Assembly (NCBI GenBank): GCA_025602915.1 | Contig: JAHLJZ010000006.1 | Location: 310,001 to 374,000 of the forward strand | From: Paraphysoderma sedebokerense | Taxonomy: Eukaryota > Blastocladiomycota > Physodermatomycetes > Physodermatales > Physodermataceae | Direction: 5' to 3' | Length of the DNA stretch: 64,000 nt | Shown: in pieces, positions 26,681 to 38,976 of the stretch | Numbering within the stretch: position 1 is the first letter of the stretch | Layout of the letters: the number at the start of each line of letters is the position of its first letter | The notes under the pieces: generated by a model | Database searches by the model: none | Told to the model about the DNA's origin: nothing | Seen by the model: only the letters and a program-made list of their open reading frames with translations | Program-made: the position numbers and the translations under genes

Positions 26681-28562
26681 ATGCTTAAAAGAGACGGAAA
26701 ACTCAAAGTTGTTATCATCGGCGCCGGTGCTGGCGGTACCGGGACCGCCGCTCGACTTGCTCATGCTGGATATGATGTCCATGTTTACGAAAAGAACGAT
26801 TTTCATGGTGGAAGATGTTCTCTGATCCACAAGAATGGTTTCAGGTTTGACCAAGGCCCGAGGTAAATCTTCGCGACTCTGCGCGGCTCTGAATATACAG
26901 GCTAACTATCCCCCTCTTAAGTCTTTATTTGATGCCAAAAATTTTTGAACAAACCTTTACGGAACTTGGGGAAGATATAAAAGATCACCTAGAACTCGTT
27001 CAATGCGATCCAAATTACTATTTATACTTTGATGATGGTAGCAAAATGGAGTTATCTAGTGACTTGGCAAAGATGAAGCAAGAGATCGAGAAAATCGAAC
27101 CAGGCTCATACGGAAGCTTTCTTCAGTTCTTGAAGGAGGGACAAGTCCATTATGACATCAGCGAGGATATGGTATTGACGAAGAACTTTGAAAAGTGGTC
27201 AGACTTTTTCAACCCCAAGAATGCCCCAGCTCTATTTCATCTTCACATCCACGACACACTCTACAGCCGCATATCGAAATTTTTCAAAACTGACAAACTT
27301 CGTCGAGCCTTCACCTTTCAATCAATGTACATGGGAATGAGCCCTTACGATGCGCCAGCTACGTATTCTCTCCTTCAATACACTGAATTCGCAGAAGGTA
27401 AAGCCAATTTATTCTCTGACGATGAGTTGCCATGATCCTTATACGGTTTTCGCGTTTCAGGGATCTGGTATCCAAAAGGCGGTTTCAACAAAGTCATCGA
27501 ACGTTTGGAGCATCTTGCTAAGAAGCGTGGAGCCAAATTTCATTACGGCAAGGGCGTTTCCAAGATCAATATCGCCGAACCAACGGGATCTCACGACGTC
27601 AACGCAAAAGAAAACTATCGCCACACTACTGGTGTCACTCTCGACGATGGAACTGTTGTCAATGCAGATATTGTGGTTTGCAACGCTGACCTGGTCTACG
27701 CTTACAACAATCTCTTACCACCCAATAACTATGCTAAACGACTTCAAAACAAGGACCAGACATCTTCCTCGTTCAGTTTTTATTGGGGCATGAAAAGGAA
27801 AATTCCCGAGCTCGATGGCCACAATATATTCCTTGCCGCCGATTACCGCGAAAGTTTTGATCAAATCTTCCAAGATTACACCCTTCCAGCAGAACCAAGT
27901 TTCTATATACATTGTCCATCTCGTCTAGATGAAGCCGCAGCCCCCGCTGGCAAGGAAGCTATCACAGTATTGATTCCTACAGGTTGCATCAATCCTGAGA
28001 AACCTCAAGACTACGAAGCGCTGCGCCAACGAGCTCGTAAGCAAGTGATCTCTATCATCGAACAGAGAACAGGAATCAAAAATTTTGAGTCTCTTATCGA
28101 ATGTGAAGTATTTAACACTCCTCAAATCTGGACTCAAAAATTCAATATCTTCAACGGCGCTATTTTAGGACTCTCCCACACAGGTACCTTAATTCTGACC
28201 TTCTTCATTCATATTTAAATCACCAGAGTACTAACGGTATTTTTTCTTCCAAAGTTCCTCAAGTCTGTTGGATGCGTCCATCTACTCGTCATGGTGAATT
28301 TAACAATCTGTTCTTCGTTGGCGCTTCTACTCACCCTGGTACCGGTGTCCCAATCGTCCTCTACGGTGCTCGTCTCGTCACAGATCAGATCAATAAAAAT
28401 GTCAAAGATAAGACTCTATACAAAGGGGATAAAGGGAACTCGATGTCGATTCTAATTGCACTCTTAGTGGCAATTATTGCTATTTGGTACGCAGTGAACA
28501 ATCCTGAAGCGGTGGAGAACACGATTGAGATGCTTCGTAGTGTAGTTGCGCAACCAAATTAG
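26681..28562 (+). CDS. carB: Phytoene desaturase (fungal CrtI type)
   Basis: Four exons (26681-26862, 26922-27397, 27461-28183, 28255-28562) join in frame to give 562 residues. CrtI-type enzymes take phytoene to lycopene with FAD. The FAD dinucleotide fold is at the N terminus (VVIIGAGAGGTGTAARLAHA, residues about 11-29), then YEKNDFHGGRCS and FDQGPSLYLMP. The middle has MYMGMSPYDAPATYSLLQY and WYPKGGFNKVIERL. The C terminus has the carotenoid-desaturase signature VGASTHPGTGVPIVLYGARL and a hydrophobic membrane tail of about 20 residues (ILIALLVAIIAIWYAV). The start at 26681 puts the FAD motif at the usual distance from the N terminus. It is transcribed towards the Brp/Blh gene. Confidence 0.97.
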
Positions 28563-28820
28563 TTAAGCTTTTCAATTTGATAATCACTGTACGAGATGTG
28601 ATCACTATTCCATCGTCAAATTTTTTTGTATTTCGTATATGGTCTGCTGTTTTCTGTCAAAATATCTGAATGTTCAGTGTGATGCATAACAATATATTCT
28701 GTTTATTTACTTTTCATGATGTCAACTGCAATTAATTGATCGGAAACCGACCCGCGGTTTAAAAATTGGCCACTTGTTCATTTTACTCTTATGAATGAGA
28801 TCGCAGACAGATAATTACAG

Positions 28821-30248
28821 TTATTTGCTCTGTTTAAACTTCCACCACCAAAACATTTCGACCAAAAACATATGTGGTGTTGTCAGCGTACTTATAGTCA
28901 CAATGAAAGCTGGCCAAAATGAATCAAAGTTAAAGTTATATACCACGCTAAGCCAATCTCTCTTAGTCCCCAATATATCATTATAATTTTGGAAATAAAA
29001 TGACATATATCCAATGACAACTATCACAGGCAATGTAAACGGGATGACCAGTGTGATCAACCCGAATAAACTCTTCGCGTCGCCATTCTTGCGGAATGGC
29101 TGAGAACGGGATCCGTGATACGAAGGTGACTTTTGATTTCCATACTTTTGATTGAGATGATTATCTGCCTGTTGTGGATATAGTAAGTATTGTTTAATCG
29201 CGAAAAAATATTCGAAGGAATGCCATATTCCAAAGTAAATCGCGAACGCTACGAAAAGGTCGGTGATATGAAACATGAGGCAAAATAAAATTGATTTGAA
29301 AATCTCGATACCGGGTTTCCACCTGCTCGTCAAATATACATTGTCTTGAACGAGAAGTGGTTGAAATGATGAGAGCATTAGGATTACAAAGTGTTGCACG
29401 ACACTGACAAGCAGGATTGTGTCGTAATGTGGCCAACTGACGTTTTCCTCCAAAACCCAGGACAGGCCTGTAACTCTGTACATAATCGGGAATGATAGCG
29501 ATCGTTGTGACAATGCAATTAGGCCCATTAATAAAATTCCTCTCGACAAAAATAGCAATCTCCAAGGAAAATGGATTTTCCCTTTCGATTTGTCGTTTGC
29601 CTTCTTGATTCTATCGAGTTCATTGGTCTGTAAGTATCCAAAATCTCCTTGACCGAAATGATACGCAGACATCGCGACAAAAGTGAAGAAAGTAATGGCT
29701 GGTGATATATACCACATCGTCGCTTGTAGTGTCATCAGTAGAATATAAGCTGAATAAAATATAACTGAAGGATACCGAGCCAATTCTTTTATCTTCGTAG
29801 ACATGAATAATCTCGAATAATAGCGACTGGACTTTCTAATTGAAGTTGCATGCAAATGAAGATGTGATGAGGATATGAGATGCTGACGATTTCTAAGATC
29901 AGGTTTCTTTCTGATATTGGCTAATCGCGTATTAGCGATTGCTCCAGTTTTGACGATCTGCTGTTGTCGGCAACAGTTCTTAGATACTTCATTCTCCTTT
30001 AAACAAATGTCTTTCCAGATTCGATAGAACAGCAAATGATCGACTGCTCCATGAGGTACGCCGCAGAAAATGACACATAACACAATAACTGGTATTTTCA
30101 GGTATTTGTCGAAGATAGCTGGTGTTGCATTAGCCAATAGTAGAATGGAGATTGTCGGTATGAACAATGGATATGGAAGAGCTCCATCAATTTCGAAAAA
30201 TCGAAGTCGAGAATGTTTGATAGCTATTTGAGATGGAGTTGAATTCAT
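28821..30248 (-). CDS. blh: Brp/Blh-family beta-carotene 15,15'-dioxygenase (retinal-forming)
   Basis: Brp/Blh enzymes are membrane proteins, unrelated to RPE65-type oxygenases, that split beta-carotene to two retinal molecules. The intronless frame gives 475 residues from the first ATG at 30246-30248. The open frame continues 36 codons upstream without an ATG. All family boxes are present: GVPHGAVDH (63-71), YHFGQGD (196-202), YFGIWHS (338-344) and TTPH (456-459). Histidines stand where bacterial Blh needs them. About eight hydrophobic helices are visible. A basic, His/Arg/Ser-rich insert of roughly 75 residues follows the first box and is absent from the bacterial enzymes I know. It converges on carB (258 bases between stops). 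Family known mainly from bacteria, archaea, some protists and viruses; in fungi retinal is normally made by a CCD enzyme. Activity is inferred from motifs. Confidence 0.93.
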   Translation of the reverse strand: MNSTPSQIAIKHSRLRFFEIDGALPYPLFIPTISILLLANATPAIFDKYLKIPVIVLCVIFCGVPHGAVDHLLFYRIWKDICLKENEVSKNCCRQQQIVKTGAIANTRLANIRKKPDLRNRQHLISSSHLHLHATSIRKSSRYYSRLFMSTKIKELARYPSVIFYSAYILLMTLQATMWYISPAITFFTFVAMSAYHFGQGDFGYLQTNELDRIKKANDKSKGKIHFPWRLLFLSRGILLMGLIALSQRSLSFPIMYRVTGLSWVLEENVSWPHYDTILLVSVVQHFVILMLSSFQPLLVQDNVYLTSRWKPGIEIFKSILFCLMFHITDLFVAFAIYFGIWHSFEYFFAIKQYLLYPQQADNHLNQKYGNQKSPSYHGSRSQPFRKNGDAKSLFGLITLVIPFTLPVIVVIGYMSFYFQNYNDILGTKRDWLSVVYNFNFDSFWPAFIVTISTLTTPHMFLVEMFWWWKFKQSK

Positions 30249-30485
30249 ATAGGAGGCAACGAGCAAACCAGTCGAAGAGGGCCATAAGGTTTTCGAAACG
30301 CGAAAGAGGATTGTTAGATGTTGGATAATTATTACGATTAATACATTACACTTCAACTGATATTGGCACCAGTATGGGAAATATTAGCGATACAATACAA
30401 TATTATCATATCTATGTTAATGTCACAGTATGCTATAGCTAAATACATATTTACAATGCAACACCGGTAAGCTATTTTTTGTGTT

Positions 30486-32170
<1,685 letters not shown>

Positions 32171-32945
32171 TCCGTTTTGAACAGATAAACTATGAGACTC
32201 GAGTCAAAGGTTTATAGTAATGAGTAGTTCAGACTCGCAGAAAATCTTCCACATTCAAGTCAGTGGGAGAAGAAGGGGCGACAATCTTAATGAGACCGAG
32301 CTGTTAACTTGTCGTCAAATATTCAAATTTTTCTACATTTATTATTATAGTTAACACGAACCAAAATATACTAAGTGGGCTAGACAGACACAATTTCAAG
32401 AAAATCTGAGAGACGTACCAGAACACGATTCGAACTCAATCCAGTGCAAGTTGTCTCCTCGTCTTTTTATTCATTCACAGGAAAGGATATTTACCACAAA
32501 AAAAAAACTTGCTTATCAGTGGCTTGATTTGATGTATTAGGAAGCAATTAATTTGGAGGAATAATATGGAATCCCGGGAAACACGACATCATGGATTCAG
32601 CCACACAAGCCACAGCCTCTTCCTTCTGCTGCCTGCGGACTTTAAACATGCCTTGAATGGTACATCGAAGGAAGGCTGCTAAAGCCCTCACTTGATGAAA
32701 TATTGGAACTTTTGCATGGCGCTGGATGACTTGCGCCTCCAATCGCACTCGACATTGACCCTGCCATCGAGTTTGAAATTTGTTGCGTCTGGCCATCACA
32801 GGAAAGACGCCTGAGATTGACAAATTGAATTAGTGACAGGATCTCGAATTTTCAATGAACTGATTCGTGTGGAGATTGAGGTAGGTCAACGATGTTTAAT
32901 TTTACTCTGTAATATAACGTTAACAAGGACCAGTTATCAACAACA
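32171..32945. other. Intergenic region with one unassigned open frame
   Basis: This stretch lies upstream of GALE. A minus-strand frame at 32548-32823 (91 residues, Arg/Gln-rich, with RHAKVPIFHQVRALAAFLRC) is open and has more even base composition than its surroundings. It matches no family I know and has no clear splice partners, so it may be a small gene or chance. A T-loop-like GAGTTCGAATC on the minus strand near 32430 lacks the other tRNA arms. Confidence 0.35.
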
Positions 32946-33017
32946 GGCCTTATAGTATAGAGGTTAGTACGTCGGATTCTGATTCCGACAACGTGAGTTC
33001 GAATCTCACTAAGGCCT
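32946..33017 (+). tRNA. tRNA-Gln (anticodon CUG)
   Basis: A full cloverleaf of 72 bases is visible. The acceptor stem GGCCTTA pairs with TAAGGCC. There is a D arm with AGAGGTTAGT. The anticodon arm is TCGGA/TCCGA around the loop TTCTGAT, giving anticodon CTG. The T arm is GTGAG-TTCGAAT-CTCAC, and a T discriminator ends it. No intron is present. The sequence resembles other eukaryotic tRNA-Gln genes (AGAGGTTAGTAC, CTG loop). A poly-T run follows within 20 bases (TTTTTTTT near 33029), a normal Pol III terminator. It is isolated between two protein genes. Confidence 0.95.
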
Positions 33018-33255
33018 AAAAGCGTGCATTTTTTTTCGTGTTGTCCTGGGTCAAGCACACATCACTTTTTCCACCTCTGATGTAAATGTCGGATGAGAGT
33101 AGCAAAATTCGAGAGGGGAATGATGTTATGTCGCATCTCTGAAAGATTTTAAAGTAGTCAACGACTCTATTTATTTATGTAGGTAGGATTATCATTATTA
33201 TGTACATAAACATTTGACCGGGTTGTCATATATAATGTTTTATTCATCTAAACTT

Positions 33256-36200
33256 CTATTCTGCTTCGTCTTCGGCCAGTGCTTGTCGACTTGCATTTGT
33301 CTTCCGCCGAGTGCTGATATTATGTCGCCTCATAAAATCGGACATCAAGTTTCGCAAAAGCGAATAAGGCAAGTAGCTATCAAATTCTGCTGTTTCCACA
33401 GATTTCGTAGATTCAGCAAACTAAACATCAATGTTAGAACGGCGAATGTGAAGAACTATCAAGATGGAAGGTGTATGGTGAATACCTTGTATAGAATAAT
33501 AAATATGGAATCGAGATCCTTGGCTCGGAAATCTTTTGCTTCAGTGGTACACTGTCGATGATACAGTCGAAGTAACACGGTAGAAGAGGCCTATTTATGC
33601 AAATTGCTCATGTGTTAGGTCACAGAGCACATTATGTTTTTTGTGATTGGTATACTTACGTTCAACAGATCCTTTCTGAAATTTGGAGAAGCAGTAGCAG
33701 ACTCAGGGAACACGTTACCCAAAGCGCAAACTGTGAATGCCTGGAACGCATCGGCGATGCAGTGTCCATTATGTTCATGAGCTTTGAAATTGAAACGTTA
33801 GTCGTACGGTCAAACGAAACATGAAGAACTCTATGGTACGATACCGTCAAATGTCGAAACGTATGCATAGGCATCCATACAGGCCATGTTCGTTAAGAGA
33901 GCGGTGAACATATATGGCAAGACGGCCCACACTCTTTTATCAATATTTAAAGTTTCTGCAGTGTTTTATGTTAATTACTTAACGCGTCGATCACTGTTAA
34001 AAAAATCAAAACGTACTGCAAAATTCGAATGCATTGTGCAACGAGGCATCTTTGTACCGACGTAAACCGATTAAGTTTGAAAAGTCATCAAACGTCTATG
34101 TATTGTCACATGAGTTAGTCGATCAGAAATAGCTACTTTCGAGGCTCATGTCCACGTTACCTGATCCTTGTCTACTCCGGATAACCAAGTTGATGAATGA
34201 TATGCCTTCGTTAGCGCATGGATATGGGGGGCCGAGTTGTTCATTACCTAGGATCGGATATTTAGACATAGATGCAGAGCTTGGAAAGAGTTGAGTCGCA
34301 GTTCATACCGTTTCCAAAGATTCGTAGAGAACGCTTCGGAAATTGAGGAGTACGCCAAGCGCGATGAGCTTTTCTACATAATCATCGATACCTGCGTTCA
34401 GGACGAAATACGGTTAGCGATGAAGTTGATTTATATCATACTTAATGTGAAGTCCTACCCTTCATTTTACGAATTGTCTCCATCCATTTCGTCTCGTTAG
34501 AAAGCAAAGCCTGCAGCTGGATGAATGACTCGAGGCTGGTTGCAAAATTATCCTGATATTCAGAGGTGTTAGATTGAAGGAAGAAACATTCTGCTGTCAT
34601 CAATATCTCACCATAACGTGCGACGCCAAGGCAGTGATGTATTTCAGTATTCTCTCATCCATGAATTTCACACCATTTGGTCCCACGAGTTCGCATAAGG
34701 CCAAAATTTCTAGAAAAGGAAGACGATTAGAAATGTCCCAGATTATGTCCAGTTAATATAAAGACATGAGCGTACCATTTCTGTCCAGGAATTCCTCGTA
34801 ACGATACGCATTCGGAATCCGGGTGAAGAAACATTTTCGTAAAGGCGAATACATGACATTACCCGTTAAACACTTTGTTGCGGCGAAGTCGACATACCTT
34901 TGTAGTAGATGTCAAAAAAATTGTCATGCATTCAGAAGAAGAAAACTCTTTACGGCGTACCAAGTCGCTAATGTAGTCAAGTAGGTTTGGTTTGGATTGA
35001 TAGTCTTTGTTTTGTTCCTCTCACGTTTTGTAGGACTCGATCGATTGATCAACTGATCGGGCAATGGTTCGCTCGTTTTCCGTGCACTATGATCGAGATG
35101 TCAAACTTCGGTTCAGTCGTTGATTCTAGTCAAATACACTATACGTACGCTTCAAGACTCGTTTGGTCGGATAAAATGGTTTTCAAGATAGAAGAAAAGT
35201 CGAATCGTGCTGATATAATATAAATACGGTCAGCGCTGAAGTGATTTTGTATGCACTTGTAAGCGTCCGTTCTTACCACATATATCAATTATATTCAAAG
35301 CATTGAAGTAACCAGTTATTAAATCTTTGAAAAGCGTAGGCTTTAGTATTGGATATGGAAAATCTTCCAATAGGGCGGCCGAGTCTTTTGATGGCGTCCA
35401 AGTTGGGTCATAGACGGAACTTTGAAGATAACTGTGAAGTAGTAATCGCATTAGAACAGAGACATTACGATTGGTACAATAAGGTCACTTACTTCTTGAC
35501 GATTTCGGTGAAAGATTCTACGAGATACTGCATCGGACAAATAGTTACATCATAAATGGTTACAGATTTGGGACGTCGTAAGGAACTTATTAGATTCCGA
35601 ACATATATTTTGGTTTTTTCGAGACTGTAAAAATAATCATTGTCAACTAACGGGGGAAGATGATTCGCGGGGACGAGAATCATTCAATACCTTGAGACTG
35701 GATTATTCGTGTACGACAATGCACTTTCCCATGCAGGTAAGGGAGGTTTTTCCGTAGCAAGCTGCTTCTTGTTGTTCTGTGCATCGGATTTCGATTCAAC
35801 GAATGACAACGCTGCCACATGAGTCACTTGTTTAGAGTACTCTACTTGTTGCATTGCTATCGCTTGGAGCATTTGTGCCGTATGATTGCCGATGACGCCA
35901 TATACCTCTTCGAGGAAGTAAGTGGTAACTTTACTGACATTTTCCAACTTGAACGAGCGAGTAGAAAAATGTTAATATCAAACATTATGAATGTTTAAAA
36001 ATTTAAGTTGACATACTTCAGTTGACCACGCCGATGATGGAACCTTTAAGAATTCTTCTCCCAACATCCCGAATACACCGAAATACTTGACTTGATTTAC
36101 ATTGCTGGTTGCTATAATCTCATTCATATGATACCGTAATGCGTCGAGGTAAAAATATAACCCGTCCAAAGAAGCTGTCTTTTCCGCATAAGTTTCTAAT

Positions 36201-38587
36201 TGATCGATGAATCTGGGTGAAACATCAACACTTCGAAGTCAGTTTCCATAAAAAAATTATCTCGGCAAATTACGTATATTGCTTACCTAGTCCGCCATGA
36301 GATCTCATTCATCAAACTGTATACCTGAGGAATATTGCGCTGTCTAGCGAATGAGAATGGGAGGGACATACAGGTCTGTAGTCTGGCCCAGTTCACTCTC
36401 AATGCCTTCAGCGGGACGTGAGCAAGTTAATAAAAATGTGCTTAGATCCGTGAGCTTGTATTATACGTACCTCTAAATTGTTGCCTTTTGCACTTTCCAT
36501 ACTGAGGTTTTTAATTGTATCAACGAGCGATAAGAATAATTCTTTGACAGTTTCCGGTATCGTATCTTTAAATTGTTGAATCATTGAATCCACCTGCTCC
36601 GACAGCTTTGGCGAATACGCTTTCGAGATGAAACTGACATAGTAACTTTGAATGACTATGAAAGCAATCAGTTTACGATCACCGGCTCTAATAAAGTTGA
36701 CACAACTGAAATACCTTCTTTATTGACTAGTACTGTTTTTTTCATCTCCAGTACCAGCCAAATCAACTCAAGGATAGTCAAATCCACGTTCGCCAAAGCC
36801 GCTTGACCCATTTTGGAATTCTTTGCTTTCCCAGAGACCATGTTGATATCAAATTGTTGAAAGTAGCATAGGATCTCATCACGGGCAAACCCCAGAGTCG
36901 CAGAGACAACCTAACAATATAATGTATGTAAGTCGGCTGACTCAAAGCTATTTTGGAAATTGCCGGTATAAACGACGCACCGGAAACTTGGGTCCCATGA
37001 TAGACGGTTGGTCTTGACATAAGGAGATGAGCTGTGTCAACTGATTCTTTATATATTCTCGTCGGTCTCGATGAAATGTAGCTGCCTTCTGAGGAAGGTT
37101 TGTGAATGCATCACTAGATAACAAAGAAAAAGTAAGTCTAGCAGCCAAGTGCATTTCTGAGAAATGCACATACTTTATAAGATTCTTCAATTTGGACATC
37201 TTTGTCATAGACTTGATAGTATTTTCATACTCTTGTTGAATATTAAATAGCTGGACAAGCAAGAAAATCTTAGCAATCGAGGACTCTGTTAATAGAAGGG
37301 GAGAACTATGTTTACCTCGTCTCGAACTAGTTTAGTGGTCGGATTATATCCGACAGCAAGCTTAAATGCCGCAAGTGCATTAGGATCTTTCATTAACTCT
37401 TGGGGGCAAGTAAGGAACCCTAAGACTATGTTCGCTGTTTGGTTCGCGATACCACTGAACCCTTTCATTCGCTATGAATGTATCATCAGTTATTCCAATA
37501 CTTCACCCAATAAAGTAAATAAACTGCATACCATGTCTTCCATACACGGTGCTCTTAGGTTTGTCGTCGCACCCATACCAACTAACGATAACCCTCCTGT
37601 TCTTCTCAACTGATCAGCCGGAGCCATCGAACCACGGCTGTAATCCATCATTCCACTACAGATTGCCCCAGAGATTTTGAACGAGATTGGATTCAAGGCC
37701 TCTATTATGTTGGCATGAGGTTTATCGACATAGATCATCAAGTCGGATACCCTATGATACAAAGAAATGAAATGACGTCGTGTGAGCATAAAATCTGTTT
37801 CAACTCGTCCGAGGCCAACAGTGAAAGTCCTTACTTTTTATAATTCGGTTCCATCATTCCATTTACCATTGTAAACACTCGACCATACGCAGCAGTAATT
37901 GATTTTCGATGTGTTCCCAATTGAGATAGCATGAGTTGAATAGTCACATAATTCATAACCAAATTCAAAAAGGGATTGGCAACATCAGGATTGATTTCGG
38001 GCTAGTTTGGACGTATTTATAACACAACGGATAAAGTTTCAAGTGAATATAAAAGTCGTGATAGTCTTATAGTCTGAAGTGTGGCAACGTACATTGATTG
38101 CGGTATCGGTTAATTTTTCAATGGATAATAAGACCATGGATGACGCATCCAAGAACTCCAAGCAACCCACGAAGACCTTGTATATCGGCTTTAATTCCTC
38201 AAATATTTCCTTGTGAGCCGCTGTGAATGCATTATGACCATTCGCCTAGACCATTTGATATCTAGTTAGAACTCCGGTTCGCTGCACCTCCAAAGGAATA
38301 CGCGCACTAGATTCTACCTTCTGAACCTCATTTACTTCAGGAAATTTCTTCAAAAAGTATTTAATTACGCCCGATAATGCATTGTCTGTTAATAACTTCA
38401 ACTTCTGCGGCCGTATGAGGTTCGTGGGGCTAGCATTTGTCGGGGAATTGGACGCTGAAGAAGACGTGGACTCGGGCGAACTTTCGGAGATAATCTTTTT
38501 TACATTATAAATTGCGATAAGCAAATCCTCTGCATGGCTGTTGAGAATTTGCAAATGCTCTGATATCTTCGTAAGATCGTATGGCAT
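33256..38587 (-). CDS. NCKAP1: NCKAP1/Nap1/HEM subunit of the SCAR/WAVE regulatory complex
   Basis: The five-part SCAR/WAVE complex switches on Arp2/3 to build actin-filled pseudopods; NCKAP1 pairs with CYFIP. Some twenty short exons spread over 5.3 kb. The N terminus from the ATG at 38585-38587 reads DLTKISEHLQILNSHAEDLL and IYNVKKI, then KLLTDNALSGVIKYFLKKFP, which follows animal NCKAP1 (EKLTILNDRGVGML, IYNIKKA, VKFIVRKFPAVE). The middle has FHRDRREYIKNQLTQLISLC with QDQPSIMGPKFP, equivalent to HRERRKFLRSALKEL and SDQPGLLGPK. The C-terminal exon has FDSYLPYSLLRNLMSDFMRR, matching the animal LLESCFPYVLLRNAYHAVY end. The text is diverged but ordered correctly. A frame-consistent upstream ATG at 38689 would add 34 residues and is less likely. 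Yeasts and mushrooms lack SCAR; crawling chytrids have it. Confidence 0.85.
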
Positions 38588-38976
38588 GTTGCTAATAGCT
38601 GAATTCAGGAGTGGGGGAGGGAAGGGAAAGGTCCGAAGGATGTTGACCGAGCGTGGAGTAACGCATTGGTCCTTTCTGAACAATAGCAATTCAGGGAGGG
38701 GCCCTCCGGCCTCCCCTTACCTAAGGACATAAATTGAAATTTATAAAATTCCATGGCTTATTCCAAAACTGGGCACTGCTTATTCCATTCATCGCTTGAC
38801 TTAACCATAATGTATACCGAATGATACTCGAAAATTGAGCTATTATTGGTGCGCACAAATTCGCGACGGGTTGTCGCTACAAATAATACCTCGCAATATA
38901 CCAATATTTGGGCCTAAAACTACCATTGCAAATTGCGCAGTACGGTGCATTCCTTAATATACTCGTCATCACTTAT
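38588..38976. promoter_or_regulatory. NCKAP1 upstream region and CCD-like gene 3' end
   Basis: A 0.39 kb space lies between two minus-strand genes. The part next to NCKAP1 is CT-rich on the coding strand; the rest is AT-rich. No further gene, RNA fold or repeat is supported. Confidence 0.4.

Noticed and set aside
30249-30356. Upstream extension of the Brp/Blh open frame
   Set aside because: The extra 36 codons have no ATG (the frame opens with TTG), so the first ATG at 30246-30248 was taken as the start. A spliced upstream exon remains possible.
32381-32470. Possible second tRNA on the minus strand (GAGTTCGAATC)
   Set aside because: Only the T-loop word is present; no acceptor, D or anticodon stems can be formed around it.
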